Assembly (NCBI RefSeq): GCF_015704895.1
Contig: NZ_JADQWB010000003.1
Span: forward strand, 62,001 to 126,000
DNA length: 64,000 bases
DNA from: Agrobacterium leguminum
Lineage (GTDB): Bacteria > Pseudomonadota > Alphaproteobacteria > Rhizobiales > Rhizobiaceae
Direction: 5' to 3'
The position numbers and the translations under genes were made by a program. Positions 7,953 through 15,342 of this stretch are shown in pieces. The number at the start of each line of letters is the position of its first letter. Positions within the stretch are counted from its first letter, which is position 1. The notes beneath the pieces are model-generated. The model saw only the letters and a program-made list of their open reading frames with translations, had not been told where the DNA came from and ran no database searches.

Positions 7953-9206
7953 TCACATCGTCTCGATCTTTTCCCGGCGAAAACCCAGTCCCACCAACCG
8001 GCCGGTCAAATGGGAAAGAAGCGGAAACCGCATGATGGCCAACACAAAGGCTGGCGGTCCTTTCGGTTTTTCCGCATCGGCCCGGCCCTTCTTGCCGCCG
8101 ATACGCATCATCCGCTGCAGAAATTGCGTGGCCTTGGTCGGGAAGGATCGCCGCTTTTCAATTGCGGCGAGATCGTCATCGGCAATGGCCCGGCCGGACA
8201 CGAGCACCGGCACCAATATATTGGCCGCCGCAACCGCATCCTGAATGGCCAGGTTAATGCCGACACCGCCAACGGGGGACATGGCGTGGGCCGCATCACC
8301 GATGCAGATCAGGCCGGGTTTCCACCAGCGCTTCAGCCGGTCGATACGGACGGTGAGGAGATGCACATCGTCCCAGCTCTTGAGCTCATCCAGCCTTTCG
8401 CGTGGGAAAGGGCAGATTTCCGCAACCCTGTTCCTGAAGGCTTCAATTCCCTGCAGCTTTATGTCGGCGAAAAATCCCTTTCGCACCACATAACCGCATT
8501 GCCAGTAATCGCCCCGGTTGATCATGACGAAACCCTGCCGCGAGCCGGCATGCCCCATGGTTTCCGTCGGATCGTCGGGCTGTTTCGAAAGGCGCATCCA
8601 CAGCACTTCGGTCGGAATGCCGAAACGCTGCACTTCCAGCCCCGCCGCCTCGCGGACGGTGGAGTTGCGCCCATCCGCCCCCACCACCAGATCGGCCTCG
8701 ATCTCGATGATGCCTTCCGGTGTGCTGACCGTGAGACCGCCGACATGGCCGCCGCGCTCGATCAGTCCGGTCACCGGCGCATTCATCAGCAATCGGAAAT
8801 TTTCATATTGCCCCGCCTTGCCGACAATGAAATTGAGAAAATCCCATTGCGGCATAAAGGCGATGAAGCGATGGCGGACCGGCAGGCGGGAAAAATCCGC
8901 TATCGTGATACGCTCGCCGCCGATAACCGCATTCAGCCTTGGCGCACGCGTGTGCGGCAGGCTCAGGAACTCATCGATGAAACCAAGTTGCTCCATCAAT
9001 TCAAGCGTCGAAGGGTGGATGGTGTCGCCGCGAAAATCGCGGAGAAAATCCCCGTGTTTCTCGACGACGACGACATCGATACCGCTGCGCGCAAGCAGCA
9101 GGCCAAGCATCATGCCCGCCGGCCCGCCACCGGCCACGGCGACGGACGTGCGGATGTGCTGAACGGCCCTGCCGTCATTTTCCGGCGCGATTGTCGCTTC
9201 TTCCAT
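7953..9206 (-). CDS. FAD-dependent monooxygenase, UbiH/PHBH-like
   Basis: Group A flavoprotein monooxygenase of 417 residues. The dinucleotide-binding GGGPAGMMLGLLLA is near residue 30, the DG motif appears as VVGADGRNSTVREAAG, and the third motif as LICIGDAAHAMSPVGGVGINLA. All three FAD/NAD(P)H signatures are intact. An in-frame extension to 9437 exists, but the ATG at 9206 has a strong GGGGGGAAGG site and places the first FAD motif at the normal distance. The substrate is unknown: no aromatic-degradation or ubiquinone gene is adjacent. It is 31 bp downstream of the PAP2 gene on the same strand and may be cotranscribed with it. Confidence 0.85.
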   Translation of the reverse strand: MEEATIAPENDGRAVQHIRTSVAVAGGGPAGMMLGLLLARSGIDVVVVEKHGDFLRDFRGDTIHPSTLELMEQLGFIDEFLSLPHTRAPRLNAVIGGERITIADFSRLPVRHRFIAFMPQWDFLNFIVGKAGQYENFRLLMNAPVTGLIERGGHVGGLTVSTPEGIIEIEADLVVGADGRNSTVREAAGLEVQRFGIPTEVLWMRLSKQPDDPTETMGHAGSRQGFVMINRGDYWQCGYVVRKGFFADIKLQGIEAFRNRVAEICPFPRERLDELKSWDDVHLLTVRIDRLKRWWKPGLICIGDAAHAMSPVGGVGINLAIQDAVAAANILVPVLVSGRAIADDDLAAIEKRRSFPTKATQFLQRMMRIGGKKGRADAEKPKGPPAFVLAIMRFPLLSHLTGRLVGLGFRREKIETM

Positions 9207-9237
9207 CACCTTCCCCCCTACATCCCGCTTTAGGTCT

Positions 9238-9939
9238 TTATCGTGTATCCGCCGCCGGGAGGTTTGCATTCTTCGGCTGCGGCCAGCCCTGCGCATCGAA
9301 CCGGAACAGCATTTCGGACCGGGCAAAGATAAAGGCGAAGGCCATGGCCGTCCACATGCCGAGCAAAAGCCCGGCGGCGACATCGCTTGGATAATGTGCG
9401 CCGACGATGACACGCGAAACACCGATGACAAGGGCAAGCAGGAGAAACGCCCAGCGGAAGCGCGGCATCAACATGGCGAAAGCGCCGAAAAACGCCCCGG
9501 CGGCGGTCGAATGGCCTGAGGGGAAACTTTCATAGAGATTGTCGCCGGTAAATGGGGTGAGGCTATAGGCGCCCATTTCCAGCAGAAGCTCCGGCCGTGC
9601 CCGTCCTATCAGGAATTTCAGCGTATGGACGAGAATGCTCGCCGTTCCGATCGTCAGGAAGAAATAGGTAAGAAGCCGCCATGCCGTCCTCAGCCGTCCA
9701 TTATAGGTCTGCGCCTTTAAAACCCGTGCGGCGACATAGGCCAATATCGCCAGAAGGCCGGTAGAATAGAGCATCCAGCGGAAGGTTCCGAAATCGGTAA
9801 TGGCGCGATTGAAGGAGACCACGCCCCCTGGCAGCGCCTGCGCGCTTTCGGAAAGCCGCGGATCAAAAGGAATGAAGACAAGGACCAGCACAAGGCTTGC
9901 CGCAAAAATCCACCCGCTGGAAACCAGAAAACGTCGCAT
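9238..9939 (-). CDS. Membrane PAP2-superfamily phosphatase
   Basis: Integral membrane protein of 233 residues with about six hydrophobic segments and all three acid-phosphatase signatures: KFLIGRARP at 108-116, FPSGHS at 139-144 and SRVIVGAHYPSD at 175-186. These supply the phosphate-binding residues and the two catalytic histidines, on the periplasmic face. Family members dephosphorylate undecaprenyl pyrophosphate, phosphatidylglycerol phosphate or lipid A (LpxE/LpxF type); the sequence alone does not decide between them. It is divergent from dxr, whose product feeds isoprenoid synthesis; a link through undecaprenyl recycling is possible but unproven. Confidence 0.88.
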   Translation of the reverse strand: MRRFLVSSGWIFAASLVLVLVFIPFDPRLSESAQALPGGVVSFNRAITDFGTFRWMLYSTGLLAILAYVAARVLKAQTYNGRLRTAWRLLTYFFLTIGTASILVHTLKFLIGRARPELLLEMGAYSLTPFTGDNLYESFPSGHSTAAGAFFGAFAMLMPRFRWAFLLLALVIGVSRVIVGAHYPSDVAAGLLLGMWTAMAFAFIFARSEMLFRFDAQGWPQPKNANLPAADTR

Positions 9940-10043
9940 CGATATCCTCTCATTGTTTTTCTTGCATATGGCTTTGCCTTCCGCAAAAACAATAGCCCGG
10001 GCTTTGTCCTTGTTATGGCTGGTTTTCGCGGGTAGAGGCTAAG

Positions 10044-10089
10044 GAATGTTGCCCGAAAGTGTATAGCGTTTTCGGGAAAACGACGTGCA
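10044..10089. repeat. Degenerate copy of a short palindromic intergenic repeat, in front of dxr
   Basis: A hairpin with arms CCCGAAA (10052-10058) and TTTCGGG (10070-10076) and loop core GTGTATAGCG. It matches, in reverse orientation, the second hairpin of the element at 63521-63626 (arms CCCAAAA/TTTTGGG, loop GTGTGCAGCGG when reversed). The flank ACGACGTGC also corresponds to the outer arm of that element. A second small hairpin with arms GCACC/GGTGC and a GAGA tetraloop follows at 10087-10100. The position is within the probable dxr leader. Confidence 0.6.
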
Positions 10090-10127
10090 CCGAGAGGTGC
10101 GAACTGGAAACGACCGACGGACTGAAA

Positions 10128-11321
10128 ATGACGAATGCCAGTGAAATGCCACGCAAGCTGACAATATTGGGTTCGACCGGTTCGATCGGCACCAATACGC
10201 TGGATGTCGTCCGCCAGCTGGGTGGCCGCGACGCATTCGAGATCACGGCTTTGACCGGCGCGGGCAACATCGCGCTTCTGGCGGAACAGGCGCGGGAATT
10301 CGGCGCGCGGCTGGCGGTTACCGCCGAGGACGACAAATACGAAGCGCTGAAATCGGCCCTTGCCGGCACCGGCATCGAGGTTGCGGCGGGCAAATCGGGC
10401 CTCGAAGAAGCCGCGTCGACGGATGCCGGCTGGGTGATGGCGGCGATTGCCGGAACCCCCGGCCTTGCGCCTACTCTTACAGCCGCGCGACGTGGCGCAG
10501 ACATAGCGCTCGCCAACAAGGAATGCCTGGTTTCGGCTGGCGATGTTTTTCTGCGCACGGTCAAGCAGGGCGGCGGCAGGCTGATCCCGGTCGACAGCGA
10601 ACACAGCGCAATCTTCCAATGCCTGACGGGCGAACATAAGCAGGCCGTGGAACGCATCGTGCTGACCGCATCCGGCGGCCCGTTCCGCACCTGGTCGCGC
10701 GAGGAGATGGCCAATGTCACGGCGGATATCGCCCGCGCCCATCCCAACTGGTCGATGGGACTGAAGGTCTCCATCGGCAGCGCCTCCATGTTCAACAAGG
10801 GGCTGGAAATGATCGAGGCGAAATATCTCTTCGATCTGAGGCCCGATCAGGTGGAGGTGATCGTCCACCCGCAGTCGATCATCCATTCGATGGTGGGTTA
10901 CACCGACGGCTCCTATATCGCCCAGCTCGGCTCTCCCGACATGCGCACCGCTATTTCTTATGCCCTCACCTATCCGCAACGCGGCAATCTGAGTGTCGAG
11001 CGGCTGGATTTCGCAAAACTGGCGCGGCTCGATTTCGAAGCGCCGGATGAAGCCCGTTTCCCGGCGATCCGTCTGGCCCGCACCGCGCTGGAGCGCGGCG
11101 GTTTGCAGGGCGCCGCCCTGAATGCCGCCGAAGAGACCGCCTTTCACGCTTTCGTTGCGGGCAATATCGGTTTTCTCGATATGGCCGAGATCGTCGAAAC
11201 GGTCATGGACCGCATGCATGACGGCCGCTCCGCCGCCACGATTGAAGATGTCTTCGCAGCGGATGAGGAGGCCCGTCGTCACGCCCGCGAATTGATCGCC
11301 ACCAAAGAAAAGGCCGCGTAA
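10128..11321 (+). CDS. dxr: 1-deoxy-D-xylulose 5-phosphate reductoisomerase
   Basis: Second enzyme of the methylerythritol-phosphate isoprenoid pathway, making 2-C-methyl-D-erythritol 4-phosphate with NADPH. The protein has 397 residues from the ATG at 10128. It shows GSTGSIGTNTLDVV for NADPH binding near residue 13, ANKECLVSAG, the metal/substrate segment PVDSEHSAIFQ, TASGGPFRTW, HPNWSMGLKVSIGSASMFNKGLE, and VHPQSIIHSMV. An in-frame ATG at 10059 would add 23 unconserved residues running through the repeat hairpin, so the later start is preferred. Its stop codon lies in the loop of a hairpin that probably terminates the convergent hemA transcript. Confidence 0.95.
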   Translation: MTNASEMPRKLTILGSTGSIGTNTLDVVRQLGGRDAFEITALTGAGNIALLAEQAREFGARLAVTAEDDKYEALKSALAGTGIEVAAGKSGLEEAASTDAGWVMAAIAGTPGLAPTLTAARRGADIALANKECLVSAGDVFLRTVKQGGGRLIPVDSEHSAIFQCLTGEHKQAVERIVLTASGGPFRTWSREEMANVTADIARAHPNWSMGLKVSIGSASMFNKGLEMIEAKYLFDLRPDQVEVIVHPQSIIHSMVGYTDGSYIAQLGSPDMRTAISYALTYPQRGNLSVERLDFAKLARLDFEAPDEARFPAIRLARTALERGGLQGAALNAAEETAFHAFVAGNIGFLDMAEIVETVMDRMHDGRSAATIEDVFAADEEARRHARELIATKEKAA

Positions 11322-11329
11322 ACGCGGCC
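11312..11329 (-). terminator. Hairpin terminator, probably for hemA, containing the dxr stop codon
   Basis: Perfect 7-bp inverted repeat GGCCGCG/CGCGGCC with loop TAAA; the TAA at 11319-11321 in the loop is the dxr stop. Read on the minus strand the stem is followed by TTTTCTTT, a reasonable U tract, so it fits hemA termination better than dxr, where the following sequence is CGGTCTTCTCTT. Confidence 0.6.
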
Positions 11330-11356
11330 CGGTCTTCTCTTATCTAAACTGCGGCC

Positions 11357-12574
11357 TCACGCCACCGCGCGCGCCAGCGCACAATGCGACCAGAGCTGGT
11401 GCAGCGCGCCGACCAGATGCTCGATATCGGCATCGCTGTGCAGCGGTGTCGGCGTAATACGCAGGCGCTCGGTCTTGCGCGGCACGGTCGGATAGTTGAT
11501 CGGTTGCACATAGACACCGTGATTGTCGAGCAGGATATCCGAAATCCATTTGCACTTGGCGGCATCGCCCACCATGACAGGCACGATGTGGCTTGGGTTG
11601 TCCATGTGCGGAATACCGCGCGCGTCCAGAAGGCCGCGCAGCTTGCGCACCCGGTCCTGATGGCGCGCGCGCTCGAAGGGACTTGCCTTCAGATGCTGGA
11701 TCGAAGCAATCGCGCCTGCGGCGAGCGACGGCGGCAGGGCCGTCGTGAAGATGAAGCCGGAAGCGAAGGAGCGGATGAAGTCGCAAACCGCCGTAGAACC
11801 GGTAATATAGCCGCCCATGACGCCGAAGGCCTTGCCGAGCGTTCCCTCGATGATCGTCAGGCGATCCATCAGGCCTTCGCGCTCGGCAATGCCACCGCCG
11901 CGCGGTCCATACATGCCAACGGCATGAACTTCGTCGAGATAGGTCATGGCGCCATAACGGTCGGCCAGATCGCAGATTTCCTTGATCGGCGCGATATCGC
12001 CATCCATCGAATAGACGGATTCGAAGGCGATCAGCTTCGGCGCATTCGGATCCGCCGCCTTGAGCTTGGCTTCGAGGTCTTCGAGATCGTTGTGCTTCCA
12101 GATCACCCGCTCGCAGCGGCCGTAACGGATGCCTTCGATCATCGAAGCATGGTTGAGCGCATCCGAGAAAATGATCAGGCCCGGAATTTTCTGACCGAGC
12201 GTGCCGAGGGTGGCCCAGTTGGAGACATAACCCGAGGTGAAAATCAGCGCCGATTCCTTGCCGTGGAGATCGGCAAGTTCGCGCTCGAGCAGGACGTGAT
12301 AGTGGTTGGTGCCAGAAATATTCCGGGTGCCTCCCGCACCCGCGCCACAGTGATCGATGGCGGCCTTCATGGCTTCGATGACTTTCGGGTTCTGGCCCAT
12401 GCCGAGATAGTCGTTGGAGCACCAGACGGTCACATCCTTGCGCTCGCCATTAGCGTTATACCGTGTCGCACGGGGGAAATTGCCCTGCTGGCGCTCGATA
12501 TCCGCAAAAACGCGATAGCGTCCCTCAGAATGCAGGCTTTGCAGTTCCGTCGTGAAAAATGCCTCGAAGTCCAT
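11357..12574 (-). CDS. hemA: 5-aminolevulinate synthase
   Basis: Pyridoxal-phosphate enzyme that condenses glycine with succinyl-CoA, the first step of haem synthesis in alphaproteobacteria. From ATG 12574 it has 405 residues starting MDFEAFF, the family norm. An upstream in-frame extension to 12628 is judged non-coding. The glycine-rich [17 protein letters not shown] segment is near residue 77, the cofactor aspartate lies in [12 protein letters not shown] near 214, and the Schiff-base lysine is K248 in [14 protein letters not shown]. Its succinyl-CoA substrate is supplied by the suc genes 30 kb away in this window. A perfect FNR-type box and a well-placed -10 lie upstream, suggesting induction at low oxygen. 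Confidence 0.97.
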   Translation of the reverse strand: MDFEAFFTTELQSLHSEGRYRVFADIERQQGNFPRATRYNANGERKDVTVWCSNDYLGMGQNPKVIEAMKAAIDHCGAGAGGTRNISGTNHYHVLLERELADLHGKESALIFTSGYVSNWATLGTLGQKIPGLIIFSDALNHASMIEGIRYGRCERVIWKHNDLEDLEAKLKAADPNAPKLIAFESVYSMDGDIAPIKEICDLADRYGAMTYLDEVHAVGMYGPRGGGIAEREGLMDRLTIIEGTLGKAFGVMGGYITGSTAVCDFIRSFASGFIFTTALPPSLAAGAIASIQHLKASPFERARHQDRVRKLRGLLDARGIPHMDNPSHIVPVMVGDAAKCKWISDILLDNHGVYVQPINYPTVPRKTERLRITPTPLHSDADIEHLVGALHQLWSHCALARAVA

Positions 12575-12944
12575 GCCATGCTCCAGAATTGACCAGATCG
12601 TTTTCTGCCTCGACACCGGGACCGTCAACCCTTGCGGGCCACATTAACCGCGTCTGCGTCAATTCGCCGTTGTTTTGAACCATTCCAATAAACCGTTTAT
12701 AGAACCCGATGGAAAGTACAAAATTGATTCACATCAAAAAACCCGGATTTTTGGAACCTTTTTTACGCCGCGCCGTTGTTTGGGACGCAATCGATTTACG
12801 CTCGGAGGAATGCCGAAAGAGGAGGCTTCCCTAAACGACATCGAATTGTTAGTTATCTGTGGCGGTCGGAGGTAGCAGTCGCCGCAGATAAATATGGGAC
12901 GCCTACCGAGCCGAAGAGCTCATTGTAACGTTGGAGAGAGTTTC
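12575..12944. other. Intergenic region between hemA and the glycine-zipper lipoprotein gene
   Basis: A 370-bp divergent spacer. It contains the hemA promoter with its FNR-type box on the minus strand. On the plus strand it must hold the lipoprotein promoter, which I cannot place with confidence; a TTGGAGAGAG ribosome site ends it at 12931-12940. A 66-codon frame at 12675-12875 runs straight through the hemA promoter and resembles no known family, so I read it as chance. Confidence 0.6.
12696..12737 (-). promoter_or_regulatory. Putative FNR/FixK-dependent class II promoter of hemA
   Basis: The sequence TTGATTCACATCAA at 12724-12737 is a perfect TTGAT-N4-ATCAA anaerobox. Reading toward hemA, exactly 22 bases separate its end from TATAAA (12701-12696 on the minus strand). 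That is the spacing expected when the activator is centred at -41.5, and it predicts a start near 12689 and a leader of about 115 nt. Regulation of hemA by FNR/FixK proteins is known in other alphaproteobacteria such as Bradyrhizobium and Rhodobacter; here it is inferred from sequence. Confidence 0.75.
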
Positions 12945-13196
12945 ATGAAAAAGGCAATCATATTTGCGCTCGTCGGCCTGTCGCTTGCAAGCTGCACGCA
13001 GACTGAAAAGGGAGCTTCCATCGGCGCCGTTTCCGGTGCTGTTATTGGTGGAGCTATCACGGGCAACGTTCGTGGCGCGGCAGTGGGTGCGGCAATCGGC
13101 GGCGTGGGCGGTGCCCTCATCGGCAATGCTTCCGAACCGGGCTATTGCTATTATCGCGACCAGTACGGTCAGCGTTACACGGCGCGTTGCCGCTAA
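12945..13196 (+). CDS. Small glycine-zipper lipoprotein
   Basis: Lipoprotein of 83 residues. The signal peptide ends in the lipobox LASC, so Cys17 would be acylated. Residues about 24-62 form an alternating glycine-zipper region (GAVSGAVIGGAI, GAAVGAAIGGVGGALIG), typical of OmpA-like/YMGG outer-membrane lipoproteins. The C-terminus holds YCYYRDQYGQRYTARC. The preferred ATG at 12945 follows a strong GGAGAGAG site; an in-frame start at 12894 would mask the signal peptide. It is monocistronic, ending in a strong terminator. Function is unknown beyond probable envelope localisation. Confidence 0.88.
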   Translation: MKKAIIFALVGLSLASCTQTEKGASIGAVSGAVIGGAITGNVRGAAVGAAIGGVGGALIGNASEPGYCYYRDQYGQRYTARCR

Positions 13197-13222
13197 TCGC
13201 TTCGCGAAATACCGTTGCACAG

Positions 13223-13247
13223 AAGCCCCGGTCAACCGGGGCTTTTT
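13223..13247 (+). terminator. Rho-independent terminator of the lipoprotein gene
   Basis: Stem AAGCCCCGG/CCGGGGCTT with a TCAA loop followed by TTT, 27 bp after the lipoprotein stop codon. Confidence 0.9.
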
Positions 13248-13371
13248 GCGTTTTGGGCGGCAAAACACAAGCGCAAGGGTCCTCAAAGCCGTTTATTTAT
13301 GATTAAATTGCAATGTTAACGGACAGGAAACGGGTTAGGGCGACAATAAAGGCTCAACCATAAAGCAGCTT

Positions 13372-15297
13372 ATGCGAAGAACACGAACTAACCCGAAGAC
13401 AGGTATTGCGTATCGGAAAGCTGGCACCGCGCTTGCGATTGCTGTGACGTTCGCCCTGTATCCGGCGTTTACCCGTGATGCCTTTGCCTTCAAACTGTTC
13501 GGCATGCGCCTCTGGGGTTCGGAAGAACCGGAGGTCGAGGTTATCAACCCCGTCAAATACGCCGTCACGCTCGATGCCACGGACGCCGATAGTTCCCTGA
13601 AAGACAGCCTGGAAAACAGTTCGCTGCTTCTTGCCGACAAGGACAAACCGGCCTCCGGCGATCTTGGCCTTCTGATAAAGGCAAGAGACGACCGGGACAG
13701 GCTGATCGCGGCGCTTTATGAAAACGCCCGTTATGGCGGCATCGTCAAGGTGACCGTCGCCGGCAAGGATGTGGATAGCCTGCCGCCCAATCCGGTGTTC
13801 GATCATTCCGCTCCGGTGCCCGTGGTCATCACGGTTACGCCCGGCCCGGTCTTCAAACTCGGCAATGTCAGGCTTGAAGGCGATGTCACCGGCCGCAACC
13901 TTGAGGAATATGGCCTGACGACCGGCGGCGACGCCGGTTCTCTCGCCATCATCCGCGCCGGCAACAAGCTGATCGATGATCTGAAGGCCGAAGGCCGTCC
14001 GCTTGCGAAGCTGACAAAACGCGAGGCGGTCGCCAATCACGCGACAAACACGGTGGACATTACCATGGCGGCCGAAGGCGGTCCGGTGGCGCCCCTCGGT
14101 ACGGTCACCGTCACGGGCGAAAAAACCGTCGACGGCGATTTCATCCGCCGTTACTCGCGCCTCAATGGCGGCGAGCCCTATTCGCCGGAAAAACTGCGCA
14201 AGGCCGCCGACCGGCTGCGGCAGCTCGGCGTCTTTTCCAGCCTGACCATCAAGGAAGCGGGAACGCTTTCGCGCGACGGCACCATTCCGCTTACCATCGA
14301 GGTTTCGGAAGGCAAGCACCGCTATTTCGGCGTCGGCGCGCAATATTCCACCACCGAAGGCATCGGCCTTCAGGGTTATTGGGGCCACAGAAACCTGTTC
14401 GGACAGGCCGAATCGCTGCGTATCGAAGGTTCGGTTTCGCGCATCGCAGAGGCATCGAGCGTCGAAGGCATGGATTATTCGGCGGGCATCACTTTCACCA
14501 AGCCCGGCATGTTCAACCCGCGCACCACCTTCAAGACCAGCCTGATTGCCAAGACCGAACACCCCGATACATACGACGCCAAGACCGTGACGGGCACCGC
14601 CGGTTTCGCCTACGAGCTGAACGATACCGATACAGCCGCAGCCGGCCTCGAGGTGCAATGGGCCGATACGGAAGACGCATTCGGCAAGAACGAATATCTC
14701 ACCACCTCCATCCCGCTGGAATTCGTTCGTGATACACGCGACGACAAGCTCAACCCGACCGAAGGCTTTCGCGCCTCTGTGGCCGCCAAGCCGAGCTATG
14801 AAGCACTGAACGGCACCTTCTTTTCCTCTTTCGAAGGCTCCATTTCGGGCTACAAGGGACTTGGCGCCGAGGACAGGCTGATCATGGCTGGAAAGCTTTC
14901 CGGTGGCGTGCTGGTCGGTGGCAGCGATCTGCAGGACATACCCACCACCAGGCGCTTTTATGCCGGCGGCGGCGGATCGGTACGCGGCTACAGCTATCAG
15001 GAAATATCGCCCTATAATGCCGCCGGCGATGCGACGGGCGGCCGCTCCTATGTCGTCGGCTCCGTTGAGGCCCGCATCAAGGTCACCGATACGATCGGCA
15101 TCGTCCCCTTCATCGATGCGGGTGTGGTTTCGGAAGACGTGACACCCGATTTTTCCGATATCCGGGCTGGCGCCGGTATCGGCCTGCGTTACGCGACGCC
15201 CTTCGGGCCTCTGCGTCTCGATGTCGCCATGCCGCTCGACAAATACGATGGCGGCAACAGTTTCGGCATTTATGCTGGCATCGGTCAGTCTTTTTAA
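13372..15297 (+). CDS. tamA: TamA-like Omp85/BamA-family outer-membrane assembly protein
   Basis: Outer-membrane beta-barrel of 641 residues with an N-terminal signal (hydrophobic stretch ending near AFA, residue 38). POTRA-like domains occupy about residues 50-320; examples are FKLGNVRLEGDVTGRNLEEYGL and LGTVTVTGEKTVDGDFIRRY. A C-terminal barrel holds the Omp85 motif RRFYAGGGGSVRGYSYQEISP. The last residue is phenylalanine (IGQSF), the usual barrel-insertion signal. It lies 45 bp upstream of the TamB gene; the two form the translocation and assembly module linking inner and outer membranes. Length and domain order are normal for alphaproteobacterial TamA. Confidence 0.92.
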   Translation: MRRTRTNPKTGIAYRKAGTALAIAVTFALYPAFTRDAFAFKLFGMRLWGSEEPEVEVINPVKYAVTLDATDADSSLKDSLENSSLLLADKDKPASGDLGLLIKARDDRDRLIAALYENARYGGIVKVTVAGKDVDSLPPNPVFDHSAPVPVVITVTPGPVFKLGNVRLEGDVTGRNLEEYGLTTGGDAGSLAIIRAGNKLIDDLKAEGRPLAKLTKREAVANHATNTVDITMAAEGGPVAPLGTVTVTGEKTVDGDFIRRYSRLNGGEPYSPEKLRKAADRLRQLGVFSSLTIKEAGTLSRDGTIPLTIEVSEGKHRYFGVGAQYSTTEGIGLQGYWGHRNLFGQAESLRIEGSVSRIAEASSVEGMDYSAGITFTKPGMFNPRTTFKTSLIAKTEHPDTYDAKTVTGTAGFAYELNDTDTAAAGLEVQWADTEDAFGKNEYLTTSIPLEFVRDTRDDKLNPTEGFRASVAAKPSYEALNGTFFSSFEGSISGYKGLGAEDRLIMAGKLSGGVLVGGSDLQDIPTTRRFYAGGGGSVRGYSYQEISPYNAAGDATGGRSYVVGSVEARIKVTDTIGIVPFIDAGVVSEDVTPDFSDIRAGAGIGLRYATPFGPLRLDVAMPLDKYDGGNSFGIYAGIGQSF

Positions 15298-15342
15298 ACG
15301 CCGCAGTCGAACACCCTTGCAACAGAGTGTAGATTACCCTTT

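Noticed and set aside
12675-12875. Possible 66-residue protein upstream of the glycine-zipper lipoprotein
   Set aside because: It runs through the hemA FNR box and -10 element, has no good ribosome site and resembles nothing known.
13354-14658. Open frame of 434 codons on the minus strand
   Set aside because: Antisense to tamA, which has a signal peptide, POTRA domains and barrel.
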